Counted from the first letter of the stretch, positions 7,939 through 15,573 are shown. The stretch: DNA of 64,000 nucleotides from Cetobacterium somerae (GCF_022430525.1 NZ_CP092519.1:994454-1058453); one strand, 5' to 3'. The notes: generated by a model from the sequence alone, not told the origin. Numbers and translations are program-made.

Positions 7939-8901
7939 CTAATCCATAGGTACTGATAATGTTTCTTCCACTATTTTTATTGCTGATTTACCTGATATTA
8001 ACATTATTACACAAGTTTTTTCTTTTGCTCTTAAATTATTAAGATCTATTTTCCCATTTTCCATTTCTATACTTAATTCATTTCCAGTTTTTAATTTATA
8101 ACCTTTTTTTAATTTATCTAATGCTTTTTCTCTCTCTTGTGATGTTAAACTTTTAAATCTTTTAATTCCGTTATTTTTTATTCCATACATCAGATGACTT
8201 TTATCTTTTTTATTTGTTGTTACTACATTATTAAAAATTAAAATATCTTCAAGATCAGGTTTTATTTTTTCAAATTCTTCAATATAAAATTCTTCTAAAT
8301 GCAGAAGTTCCTCTGCTATTTTTAAGTTTAATATGTATAATTTATTATTATTTATCATCACAGCAGGACTCACTTCTAGGGTCACTGTATTAACATTTTT
8401 ATTTATTATTTTCATTTCATCAGCTACAAGTGTTGCTATATATGTTCTTTTTTTTAAAAACATACTATTTTTGTAATTAAAAATCAAATAATAATTACCT
8501 TTATTTGTAGAGAGCTCATAAATTAGTATAGATAATGTTTTCCCAGTGAAATTTGAAAAAGGTGGTATCGAAATATTTTCATCTTCTAATTTTTTTTTAA
8601 TTTCTTTCCATACTTTTATCTCACAAGAATCTAAAATAATAATTTGATCTTCACTAAATATTGGATTATATGGTATTTTCTCTTTTCTTTCACAGCACTC
8701 TATTTCCTTTTTTACATCCTTAATTAAATCTCCCCCTTCTACTTTTTTTAAAAAAAATAAATTGTACTTATTAGTTTTTGTTTTATTAGCTTCTCCTACA
8801 TAAATATTCATAAAACTAATATTTAAATTTTTTAAACTTTTTAAAATTTCAATTTTTTTTTCTACAGTTATATTCTCTTTCTTATGTATTAATATTTCCA
8901 T
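7939..8901 (-). CDS. DUF4868/KwaB-like protein
   Basis: A 320-residue soluble protein, first gene of a two-gene minus-strand operon with the membrane protein. The segment around residues 130-225 (YYLIFNYKNSMFLKKRTYIA, then VSPAVMINNNKLYILNLKIA and LLHLEEFYIEEFEKI) has the strand pattern 'hydrophobic - NNKLYIL - FE helix' I associate with DUF4868 proteins such as KwaB. The C-terminus ends KTCVIMLISGKSAI. The ribosome-binding site AAGGGGG is unusually far (about 17 nt) from ATG 8901 and no better in-frame start is seen. The Kiwa assignment is an inference; the alternative is an unrelated element-encoded protein. Confidence 0.55.
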   Translation of the reverse strand: MEILIHKKENITVEKKIEILKSLKNLNISFMNIYVGEANKTKTNKYNLFFLKKVEGGDLIKDVKKEIECCERKEKIPYNPIFSEDQIIILDSCEIKVWKEIKKKLEDENISIPPFSNFTGKTLSILIYELSTNKGNYYLIFNYKNSMFLKKRTYIATLVADEMKIINKNVNTVTLEVSPAVMINNNKLYILNLKIAEELLHLEEFYIEEFEKIKPDLEDILIFNNVVTTNKKDKSHLMYGIKNNGIKRFKSLTSQEREKALDKLKKGYKLKTGNELSIEMENGKIDLNNLRAKEKTCVIMLISGKSAIKIVEETLSVPMD

Positions 8902-9226
8902 TTTTGATTGTTTTTCCCCCTTTTAAGTATCTTCGATTAAATTGTATAACACTTATATATTTTTTTCATATATAAATTTTATATAGTGAGGTGATTAAAT
9001 TAAAAATGGATATTCTTTAATAAAAAAGATTGTAAATAATTTATTAGCTTATTTCCAATTTTGTGTAATATTTTAAGTTTTTTGCTAGTTAATGTATTTT
9101 ATAAATGCACCCAAAATGCACCCATTTTATAAAAAAAACAATAAAAAATACTTATTTTTAAGTTTTTGACCTATCAAAATCCTAATGAAATCAATAGGTT
9201 TAAAAGTAAATAATTTTTTTAAAGTT
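8902..9226. other. Gene-free right end of the integrated element
   Basis: No coding region is visible. It holds the likely promoter of the Kiwa-like operon (TATACAAT on the minus strand near 8940-8950) and, close to attR, a tandem 11-bp repeat. Confidence 0.5.
9102..9123. repeat. Tandem 11-bp repeat near attR
   Basis: AAATGCACCCA occurs twice back to back (9102-9112 and 9113-9123), about 100 bp inside attR. Short direct repeats at this distance from the crossover site are typical arm-type binding sites of tyrosine integrases. Confidence 0.5.
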
Positions 9227-9288
9227 GAGTGGGAATAATAATTAAAAATATAAAACACCTTGATTAATTCAAGGTGTTTTTTTATTAC
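9227..9288. repeat. attR: right attachment repeat
   Basis: Imperfect copy of 4810-4868: 24 identical bases, one substitution, 12 identical bases, then a diverged loop and matching terminator arm with T run. It contains a pseudo-guaA 3' end with no gene upstream, as expected for the element-distal attachment repeat. Confidence 0.8.
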
Positions 9289-9344
9289 TACCAGAGTAAT
9301 AGTATTTTTTACTCAAAAAGTGGTAAAACAAACTTTTTAAAACT

Positions 9345-9446
9345 CAAAGAAAATGCTTGTTATAAAGCTATGATATCAGTAGATTACTTCAAGATACCTT
9401 ACTAGCCACTACTACAAGATTAATTTCTCACACTAAAAATACATCT
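9345..9446 (+). pseudogene. Decayed integrase fragments
   Basis: Two blocks resemble the intact integrase DNA: 9349-9369 (reads ENACYKA; intact gene ENPCHKA) and about 9391-9440 (reads TRLISHTK; intact gene TRLIPHTK), with the intervening part deleted. It is a remnant of an integrase outside attR, so an older element once occupied the same guaA site. No functional protein is possible. Confidence 0.65.
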
Positions 9447-9497
9447 CTATATTCATTTACAAAAAAAATTACTCTATTACCTATTTTATGATAAATA

Positions 9498-9529
9498 AAA
9501 AATTCCCCGAAAATTTTCAAGGATTTTTT
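9498..9529. terminator. Terminator downstream of the reverse transcriptase
   Basis: AAAAATTCC pairs with GGATTTTTT (one bulge), with an AAAATTTT palindrome in the loop; A and T runs flank it, so it could stop transcription from either side. Confidence 0.55.
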
Positions 9530-9536
9530 CTATTAT

Positions 9537-11042
9537 CTAATATTGTTCAAACTCACTTTTTTCTTTTGGAGTACATTTGCAAAATTCTATTTTTTTTCTT
9601 AAGCTCTTTCTATATCCATAATACTCTAATTCCAAGCGCCTTAATTTATACAAATTTTGTTCAAAATTATTAGCTTTTAAATAATAATAATTTGATTTTT
9701 TTATTTTAAATCCAAAATTTTTATACATAAAAAATTTTAAATTATTAAATATCCATCTATCAATCTTTTTCAATTGATGGACATCAGTTATGTTTCCGAA
9801 GTATCCTATCCAATTTTTATAATCTGGTTCTTTTCCACATTTTTCACATTTTTCATAAAATGCTCTATTCCCAATAATTTTAAAATTTATTTTCCTAATT
9901 ATATTATTTAATACTTTGATTGATTTCTTTTCTTCAAACTCTTGCAACTTTTCGGCTTCATTCAAGATAAATTTTATTTTATTTTTAAATGCTATTTCAT
10001 TATTTTTTTTTACTTTTACTTTATTTTTCTTTATTTCAAATCCAACATAATTAGTTGATCTCTCATTTAAGTTTATAACTTCACTTTTTTCTCCTAATGG
10101 ATGTACTTTTAATTCTTTCTTTGATAACTGACTTTCAACTTCTTTAAAAATTTCTTCTATTTTTTCATCATTTTTTAATAATATTAAGAAATCGTCAGCA
10201 TATCTTATATATTTCAAATCATACTTTCTTCTCAAAATGTTCGAAATCCATAAATCAAAGTCATATAAATAAATATTTGCTAGTAACCCTGAAAGAACTC
10301 CTCCTTGAGGAATTCCCTTTTCTCTTCTCTCTCTTTTAACTTTAACATTATGAAAAATTTTTAAAGTTGGTCTTAATTTTCTCCCTTTATATTTCGTCTC
10401 TTTTAAATTTTTAGATGTTATTCTGTATGAATACAAAAAATTCTTTAAAATAGTAAGTAATATTTTATTATCTTTTCCAAAAAATTTATATAAATCATTT
10501 ATCATCAACTTATGATTTATAGTATCAAAAAATTTACTTAAATCCATATTTAAAACATATTTATAATCTAACTCTATATATTTTTGTATTCTTCTAACTG
10601 CCGAAGGAGCTGATTTCCCCTCTCTATATGCGTAGCTTACTAAATCAATTTCTTTAAATTTTTTTTCTGTATATTCTTTTATACTTTCATAAATAACTTG
10701 CTGAACAACCGTATCTTTAACATTTGCTATTGATAAAACTCTTATTTTATTTTTTAATTTTGCTTCTTTTAATGAAAGTCTTTTATCTTTTGAAATTTCT
10801 ATTTCTCTGAAAGGTTTAAATAAATATTTTCTATTTTTTACTCTATTTATTATTGCTAAAAAATTATTACTATCTGTAAAAATTTTATCATAAGTTCTTA
10901 AACTTATTCCATCTTCACCCATTTGTCTTTTATCTTTTTCTGGAATAGATAAATAATCATGTTTTTTTTCCTTAAATTTCTCGTATACTTCTTTTAAATT
11001 TTCACAAGTTAAATTTTTTAATATTCTCTCATCTAAATTCAT
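9537..11042 (-). CDS. Group II-like reverse transcriptase, free-standing
   Basis: A 501-residue RNA-directed DNA polymerase. Visible blocks: the RT core start VLSIANVKDTVVQQVI, YAYREGKSAPSAVRR, catalytic Asp167 in LNMDLSKFFDTINH, GIPQGGVLSGLLANIYL from 243, the catalytic YADD at 281-284, and YVGFEI. The C-terminal NWIGYFGN-LKKIDRWIFNNLK is the maturase-like thumb of group II-type enzymes; CEKCGKEPDYKNW adds a possible zinc knuckle. No group II ribozyme domain V is seen on either side and no HNH domain is attached. ATG 11042 has no ribosome-binding site and follows a terminator's T run directly. Retron hallmarks (VTG, NAxxH) are absent. Such free-standing RTs often act in defence; that role here is inference. 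Confidence 0.9.
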   Translation of the reverse strand: MNLDERILKNLTCENLKEVYEKFKEKKHDYLSIPEKDKRQMGEDGISLRTYDKIFTDSNNFLAIINRVKNRKYLFKPFREIEISKDKRLSLKEAKLKNKIRVLSIANVKDTVVQQVIYESIKEYTEKKFKEIDLVSYAYREGKSAPSAVRRIQKYIELDYKYVLNMDLSKFFDTINHKLMINDLYKFFGKDNKILLTILKNFLYSYRITSKNLKETKYKGRKLRPTLKIFHNVKVKRERREKGIPQGGVLSGLLANIYLYDFDLWISNILRRKYDLKYIRYADDFLILLKNDEKIEEIFKEVESQLSKKELKVHPLGEKSEVINLNERSTNYVGFEIKKNKVKVKKNNEIAFKNKIKFILNEAEKLQEFEEKKSIKVLNNIIRKINFKIIGNRAFYEKCEKCGKEPDYKNWIGYFGNITDVHQLKKIDRWIFNNLKFFMYKNFGFKIKKSNYYYLKANNFEQNLYKLRRLELEYYGYRKSLRKKIEFCKCTPKEKSEFEQY

Positions 11043-11048
11043 AAAAAA

Positions 11049-11075
11049 AATCTATCTAAATTACTTCAGATAGAC
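11049..11075 (-). terminator. Intrinsic terminator abutting the RT start codon
   Basis: On the minus strand TCTATCT, a 10-nt loop, AGATAGA and eight T residues end directly at the RT ATG (11042). Any transcript entering from upstream meets it before the coding region, so RT expression is probably attenuated or this is the 3' end of an upstream RNA. Confidence 0.7.
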
Positions 11076-11123
11076 TGCCACCCCCTACTATATTTTGTAG
11101 TAAAATTCTTTAGTTATATAAAA

Positions 11124-11152
11124 TAACTACAAGCAACAAAATGTGATATAAT
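11124..11152 (+). promoter_or_regulatory. Possible plus-strand promoter with extended -10
   Basis: TGATATAAT (TATAAT at 11147-11152) faces right, away from the RT; the -35 (TAACTA, 11124-11129) is poor. It would start an RNA at about 11159. Confidence 0.45.
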
Positions 11153-11158
11153 ATATCT

Positions 11159-11330
11159 ATATAACAAATATTATTTCTGTTAACAAATCAAATGTTGACA
11201 GAAGCAGGAACTTAAATCAATTAAGGCAACATACTCTGTAAAAGACTCAAACATTATATAAAAATTGGTGGCTTATTTGAGTCCCGTTTATAACCACCAC
11301 CTACATAAAATTTTATGTAGTAAAAATCTA
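11159..11330 (+). ncRNA. Candidate antisense/structured RNA opposite the RT leader
   Basis: Starting from the extended -10 at 11147, the RNA would contain the 33-nt arm, an H-type pseudoknot possibility (GACTCAAA 11244-11251 with TTTGAGTC 11276-11283, interlocked with GGTGG 11267-11271 and CCACC 11294-11298), and end near the perfect hairpin CTACATAAAA/TTTTATGTAG (11301-11320). It is convergent with the minus-strand leader RNA. Transcription is not shown by the sequence; either strand could carry the pseudoknot. Confidence 0.35.
11174..11206 (+). repeat. Left arm of perfect 33-bp inverted repeat
   Basis: Begins TTTCTGTTAACAAATC and ends GACAGAAGCA; exact reverse complement at 11438-11470. 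Each arm is itself a near-palindrome (TTCTGTTAAC with GTTGACAGAA, one G-T pair). Confidence 0.95.
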
Positions 11331-11344
11331 GAAGACAATACTAA

Positions 11345-11422
11345 TCATATTGTCTCTATAAGAGTAAACACTTCATATAGTTTGTAAATAATCTTAATAA
11401 TTAATACAGCCTTTATTAGCAT
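11345..11422 (-). CDS. Hydrophobic 25-aa peptide ORF between the inverted repeats
   Basis: ATG 11422 follows AAGGAG with 7-nt spacing, one of the best ribosome-binding sites in the region. The peptide begins MLIKAVLIIKIIYKLYEVFT and ends LIETI: one hydrophobic helix with lysines, the profile of type I toxin peptides. Its stop is within the downstream terminator hairpin. A promoter reading the opposite strand could give an antisense RNA. No known toxin family is recognised; function is inference. Confidence 0.45.
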   Translation of the reverse strand: MLIKAVLIIKIIYKLYEVFTLIETI

Positions 11423-11437
11423 GTTATCACTCCTTGT

Positions 11438-11470
11438 TGCTTCTGTCAACATTTGATTTGTTAACAGAAA
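11438..11470 (-). repeat. Right arm of perfect 33-bp inverted repeat
   Basis: Exact reverse complement of 11174-11206, separated by 231 nt. No target-site duplication is apparent outside the arms. Confidence 0.95.
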
Positions 11471-11550
11471 CCAGAAGCTAAAACTCTTCCATGGTTAGAG
11501 TATTATTTAGTTGCGTTGCATTCCATTATCGATGCAATCCTCCCATATGG

Positions 11551-11579
11551 AGTATACACTCAAAAAAATCATTTGTCAA
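11551..11579 (-). promoter_or_regulatory. Strong sigma-70 promoter of the RT leader
   Basis: On the minus strand TTGACA (11579-11574), 17-bp spacer, TATACT (11556-11551). It points at the inverted repeat, the small ORF and the RT. Confidence 0.8.
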
Positions 11580-12059
11580 AATTATTTCTTATCTTTATTA
11601 ATAGAGTAAATTTATAAAGCTCTATAAAATCATTTGTTCTCAACTAATAAAAATATTTAAATATATATTAATTTAATAAATGAGAGTAAGACTATACAAA
11701 ATATATTGATTACTAATATTTTCAAGTTTTTTTCATAAAATTTCTAAAATATGCCTATTTTAAGTGGATTATTCCGACAATAAATGTTAAAACTCTCTTT
11801 CTATTTTTGATAATTACAGCTTTGATTTATTAAAAATAAAAAAAATTGGATTAATTTCTACCTCTTCCTATAATAAGACATAACCTTTTCTAATGATATT
11901 CTACCGTATAATCTTCCTCACTTTAAATTGTGTACATTTTTAAGATACGTTTTAAAAATTGTATCAAAAAACAACTATTTTTCTTCCTAAATTATAGAAA
12001 AACCCTTTTTTTTATGTTAAAATATTTATAACACTTACCGGGGGAGGGAATAATAAATT
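11580..12059. other. AT-rich gene-free stretch
   Basis: I see no coding region, RNA gene or repeat here beyond a possible promoter (TGTTAAAAT near 12014) for the next ORF. Confidence 0.5.
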
Positions 12060-12398
12060 ATGTTAAAAAAAATTAAAACTATTTCTGAAAATCTTTCTAA
12101 TAGCGAAATTCCTAAAGTTTTTGATCATTTTGGAAAAAAGATACTTCCTTTTTATAGAAGAGAAGTAAGTACTCGAACAACTCATGGGGGAACTTGGGAT
12201 ATAGAGGAAGAGTTTATCATTGGAATCACAAATCACGGTTGGGCAAAATATGACTATATTTTCAATTGTTCATCAGAAGCAGGAGTTAAGAATCATCTTT
12301 CTGAAGAGATTATGACACCTTTAACTTATGAAAATATACTATTTTATTGTAATACAATACCTGAGCTTAAAGAGAAGATCCAAGAGTGTGGTATTTAA
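12060..12398 (+). CDS. Unknown protein, 112 aa
   Basis: A soluble 112-residue protein with a conserved-looking centre (FDHFGKKILPFYRREVSTRT, then THGGTWDIEEEFIIGITNHG). ATG 12060 follows GGGGAGGG at a rather long distance of about 12 nt. It stands alone with its own terminator and is the last ORF of the accessory region; no neighbours suggest a role. Not recognised. Confidence 0.6.
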   Translation: MLKKIKTISENLSNSEIPKVFDHFGKKILPFYRREVSTRTTHGGTWDIEEEFIIGITNHGWAKYDYIFNCSSEAGVKNHLSEEIMTPLTYENILFYCNTIPELKEKIQECGI

Positions 12399-12400
12399 AC

Positions 12401-12430
12401 AAAAAAGAGAAGAAAAATCTTCTCTTTTTT
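12401..12430 (+). terminator. Intrinsic terminator
   Basis: AAAAAAGAGAAGA pairs with TCTTCTCTTTTTT around an AAAA loop directly after the 112-residue ORF. Confidence 0.85.
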
Positions 12431-12724
12431 TAGTTTTTATCACTATATTCCTTACCTTGAAACCCCTTTGTAATACAATGTTTTCAAGGCTTTATATGAA
12501 TATCTACAACTTGTTATATGACATTTTTTCACCCTACTACTACTAATTAGGGTAATTTCAAACGAACGCCTTAAAACTCATATTAGAGTGTCATTTTTAT
12601 GTACTTTTGTCTATAAAACAGTAATCAGTCTTTACTATACTTAAATTACAATACTTCAATACAAATACTCTATATTTTAAGTACTATTCATCTTTTTTAG
12701 CAACTATTACATTATAATAAATCC

Positions 12725-13495
12725 TTATTTTTTCAACTCATTAACCCCAATATAAGGATTTTTATACCTATTGTCATACTTACTTTTACCACCACAAGAT
12801 ATAGCAACAGTTGGACATAGATTTGCACATGCTAAGCAATCTTCACAATTTTTATCCCAAACAGGTTTTCCATCAACTAGTTCTATATTTTCAACAGGAC
12901 AAACAACTTTACATATTCCGCAACTTATACATCTTTCATCATTCAGTTTAAACTTTTTAGAAACTGTTTTTAATCCAAGTCTCCAAAACTTATAAATCAA
13001 TAGAAATATTGGATATAAAAAGATATTACTATTAGCTGAAGATTTTTTTCCTTTTAATATATCATCACAAATTGTCTTCATCTTACCTTTAGATGATTCA
13101 ATATCAATTTTAGCTTTATCTTCTGGCATCGCCTTAAATAGTTTTAAATAGTTATCTGGCATATGGCAGTATTCAGAGTAGTCTAATACTCTTCCTTTCT
13201 CTGATAAAATATCATTAACTTGATTAAATGGTATTCCATAACCACTTCCACCACAAGTTGCAACTGCAAACAAATAATCTACTTTTTCAATTTCAACTTT
13301 TTTTAGAAACTCCTCTACTATTTTTGGAATTCCCATTGCATACACTGGAAATAAAAAGCCTACTTCTCCAGTTAATATTACTTTTTCATCTTTTACTGCT
13401 GATATATTCACCAAATTGTACGAGCAATTTTCTTTTAAATATTTTCCTACATATAACGTATTCCCTGTTCCTGAAAAATAATATATTGTCTTCAT
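12725..13495 (-). CDS. EFR1-type ferredoxin-flavodoxin protein
   Basis: A 256-residue cytosolic electron-transfer protein. The N-terminal 150 residues are a flavodoxin-like domain with the phosphate-binding loop FSGTGNT near residue 10 and FPVYAMGIPKIV; the C-terminus carries two [4Fe-4S] motifs, CISCGICKVVCP and CEDCLACANLCP. This order is that of EFR1 family proteins. ATG 13495 is chosen (AGGAG 5 nt upstream) over the GTG at 13501 that overlaps the site. It stands alone; its redox partners are unknown. Confidence 0.88.
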   Translation of the reverse strand: MKTIYYFSGTGNTLYVGKYLKENCSYNLVNISAVKDEKVILTGEVGFLFPVYAMGIPKIVEEFLKKVEIEKVDYLFAVATCGGSGYGIPFNQVNDILSEKGRVLDYSEYCHMPDNYLKLFKAMPEDKAKIDIESSKGKMKTICDDILKGKKSSANSNIFLYPIFLLIYKFWRLGLKTVSKKFKLNDERCISCGICKVVCPVENIELVDGKPVWDKNCEDCLACANLCPTVAISCGGKSKYDNRYKNPYIGVNELKK

Positions 13496-13588
13496 CTTCA
13501 CTCCTATTTTCTTCTCTTTTCATTTAGTATACCCTATGTAGTTATAGATAACAAGATTAGAAAATTTAATTGGATGAATCATACTTTT

Positions 13589-14623
13589 TTATTTTTTATA
13601 ATAACTTATTGGATTGCTTAAATAAACTGGATTTTCTAATTTATCTACAGTTAAATATCCTGCTGGAGCATTTATTATGCTTGGAATTCTATTTACAATA
13701 GTTGCACAAGTATGTTCAACTGTTGCTGGTTTTTTCACATAAAACTCTGTATCTGGCTCACCTATAATTTTCCAATCACACATATCTCCATCTTCAGGTC
13801 CATAAACCTTTCCTATACATTGTGTTTCTATTATTGGTCCTTGGAATGTTTCAGTTGTCACAACAGCACTCATTCCTATACACATTCCAACCTCTATTGT
13901 TTTATCTAAAGTTTTTGAATAGATCTCTTTTTCGTGGAAGTATGGAACACATTTTTGAGTTTGGCTCTTAATAGTCCATCCCATTAAATTACAAAGAGCT
14001 TCATTGGAATTCCAAACATAACTTGGCTCTAAAGATTCTGGATGAGCTAAACTTTTTTCAAACTCCTCTTTTGTAAATCCAGCTCCATGAGCTTTAGCTA
14101 AAGCTAAACCATAATCCTCAACATTATAACTAACAGCTCCTGTTATTTTCTTTATATCATGAACTCCACTTGCAACTAACGCTACCATATTTATCCAATA
14201 AAGGTCTTGCATTCCTGAACCAGTTATTGTACATCCATTCTCTTTAGCTAACACATCTAATTTATTAGTTAAAGCTGATGCTGTTGTCCAAGGGTATATA
14301 GCTTCCTCACATGTTGTTACCACATTTATTCCTCTTAACAAACATTTTTCAAACTGATCATAACAATCCTTTATAAAACTAAAAGTTGTTACTATTGCTA
14401 TATTTGGATCTGTTTCATCTAAAACCTTATCAGCATCATTACTTATTTTTACACCTAATTTAAATCCTAATCCAGCATATTCACCAACATCTACTCCTTC
14501 TAAAGCTGGATTTGAGTCTATTGCACCTACAATTTCAGCACCTTTCTCATATAAATATCTCAAAATATACTTAGACATCTTACCACAACCATACTGAACC
14601 ACTCTAATTTTTTCATTTTTCAT
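13589..14623 (-). CDS. 2,4-diaminopentanoate dehydrogenase-like protein
   Basis: A 344-residue NAD(P)-dependent dehydrogenase with a Rossmann fold start ([19 protein letters not shown]) and dihydrodipicolinate-reductase-like topology. Features such as [12 protein letters not shown] and [14 protein letters not shown] agree with the Ord family that deaminates 2,4-diaminopentanoate in anaerobic ornithine fermentation. The other ornithine-degradation genes are not nearby, so a related amine dehydrogenase remains possible. ATG 14623 follows an AAGAGGTGATTT site. Confidence 0.75.
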   Translation of the reverse strand: MKNEKIRVVQYGCGKMSKYILRYLYEKGAEIVGAIDSNPALEGVDVGEYAGLGFKLGVKISNDADKVLDETDPNIAIVTTFSFIKDCYDQFEKCLLRGINVVTTCEEAIYPWTTASALTNKLDVLAKENGCTITGSGMQDLYWINMVALVASGVHDIKKITGAVSYNVEDYGLALAKAHGAGFTKEEFEKSLAHPESLEPSYVWNSNEALCNLMGWTIKSQTQKCVPYFHEKEIYSKTLDKTIEVGMCIGMSAVVTTETFQGPIIETQCIGKVYGPEDGDMCDWKIIGEPDTEFYVKKPATVEHTCATIVNRIPSIINAPAGYLTVDKLENPVYLSNPISYYKK

Positions 14624-14786
14624 AACAAATCACCTCTTAAATTTTTGTATAAGTATATATATTCACATGTTACTATAAACATTTCACAAATCCTTTAAAA
14701 TTCAATAAAAGAAAATAGACAAGGACACTCTTTTATGATACTATTCTTTAAACTTTTAAAAATAATATTTATCAAGGGGGAGTTAA

Positions 14787-15569
14787 ATGAATAATTTATT
14801 AAAAAATCTTGATGTATTGATGAATCGAAAATCTGTTAGAGCTTATAGTGATGAGAAACTCTCTGAAGAGATTAAAAATGCAATTATTGAGTCAACTTTA
14901 AGAGCTCCGACTGCTGGAAATATGATGATGTACTCTATTATTGAAGTTACAGATGAAAATTTAAAAAATAAATTAGTTGAAACTTGTGATAATCAGCCTA
15001 TGATTGGTAAAGCACCATATCTTTTACTATTTTTAGCAGATTTTCAAAGATGGATGGACTATTTAAAAACTTCTGGAGTAGATGAGTACAATAAAGAAAA
15101 CAATATTGAGATGTACCATCCTGGTGAAGGGGATTTATTACTTGCTATTAATGATGCACTAATTGCTGCACAAACAGCTGTTACCTCTGCTGAAATGTTA
15201 GGTCTTGGTAGTTGTTATATTGGAGATATTATGGAAAATTTTGAAATTCATAAGGAGATGTTTAATCTTCCAAAATACACTTTTCCAGTTACTCTTATCT
15301 GTTTTGGATATCCAACTGAACAACAAAAAAATCGACCTCAACCTCCAAGATACCCTAAGGAGATGATTGTTTTTGAAAATAGTTATAGACATATTGAAAG
15401 TGAAGAATTTAAAGCTATGGAAATTGAAAGAAACAAAATTTCAAAACCTAATTTCCTTCCTGGATGTCACAACGAAGCTATCCATATGTATAAAAGAAAA
15501 ATAACTTCTAGCTTTATGAAAGAGATGAATAGATCTGTTAAAGCTGCTATAGATTCTTGGACTAAATAG
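14787..15569 (+). CDS. Nitroreductase family protein
   Basis: A 260-residue FMN-dependent oxidoreductase, NAD(P)H-using. The N-terminal RKSVRAYSDEKLSEEIKNAI and STLRAPTAGN are the family's FMN-binding signatures; AEMLGLGSCYIGDIMEN and CFGYPTEQQKNRPQPPRYP complete the domain. The C-terminal extension of about 60 residues is like NfsA-type members. ATG 14787 follows AAGGGGGAG. It is monocistronic and ends at its own terminator. The natural substrate is unknown. Confidence 0.85.
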   Translation: MNNLLKNLDVLMNRKSVRAYSDEKLSEEIKNAIIESTLRAPTAGNMMMYSIIEVTDENLKNKLVETCDNQPMIGKAPYLLLFLADFQRWMDYLKTSGVDEYNKENNIEMYHPGEGDLLLAINDALIAAQTAVTSAEMLGLGSCYIGDIMENFEIHKEMFNLPKYTFPVTLICFGYPTEQQKNRPQPPRYPKEMIVFENSYRHIESEEFKAMEIERNKISKPNFLPGCHNEAIHMYKRKITSSFMKEMNRSVKAAIDSWTK

Positions 15570-15573
15570 AATT

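Larger units (their letters stand above)
11322..11544 (-). ncRNA. Candidate leader RNA upstream of the RT, with terminator
   Basis: From the strong promoter at 11551-11579 the predicted RNA starts near 11544. It carries a TTGCAT/ATGCAA hairpin, an ACTCT/AGAGT hairpin, the 33-nt arm (11470-11438), the strong ribosome-binding site and 25-codon ORF, then an 8-bp hairpin AGACAATA/TATTGTCT (11355-11333) followed by a T run. Read-through would give a longer RNA that includes the second arm and reaches the RT. It may be an RT-associated RNA, a toxin mRNA, or both. Confidence 0.45.

Noticed and set aside
9488-9673. 61-codon plus-strand open frame
   Set aside because: It is the antisense of the RT 3' end and terminator; no ribosome-binding site.
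11159-11330. Type III toxin-antitoxin RNA (pseudoknot repeats)
   Set aside because: No tandem repeats of about 36 nt and no ToxN-like endoribonuclease gene nearby.
11174-11470. MITE with 33-bp terminal inverted repeats
   Set aside because: No target-site duplication is visible at the outer ends and the interior has promoter, ORF and terminator signals; not excluded but less supported.
9537-11580. Group II intron
   Set aside because: The RT has a maturase-like thumb, but I find no domain V-type hairpin with its AGC triad after the gene and no 5' GUGYG boundary before it.
9537-11580. Diversity-generating retroelement
   Set aside because: The RT has QGG in place of the DGR-type QG-N/P-S motif, and no template/variable repeat pair or target gene is present.
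9537-11580. Classical retron
   Set aside because: Layout (promoter, inverted repeat RNA, RT) is similar, but VTG and NAxxH motifs are missing, the RT is about 500 residues and a small ORF with terminator intervenes. Left open only as an analogy.
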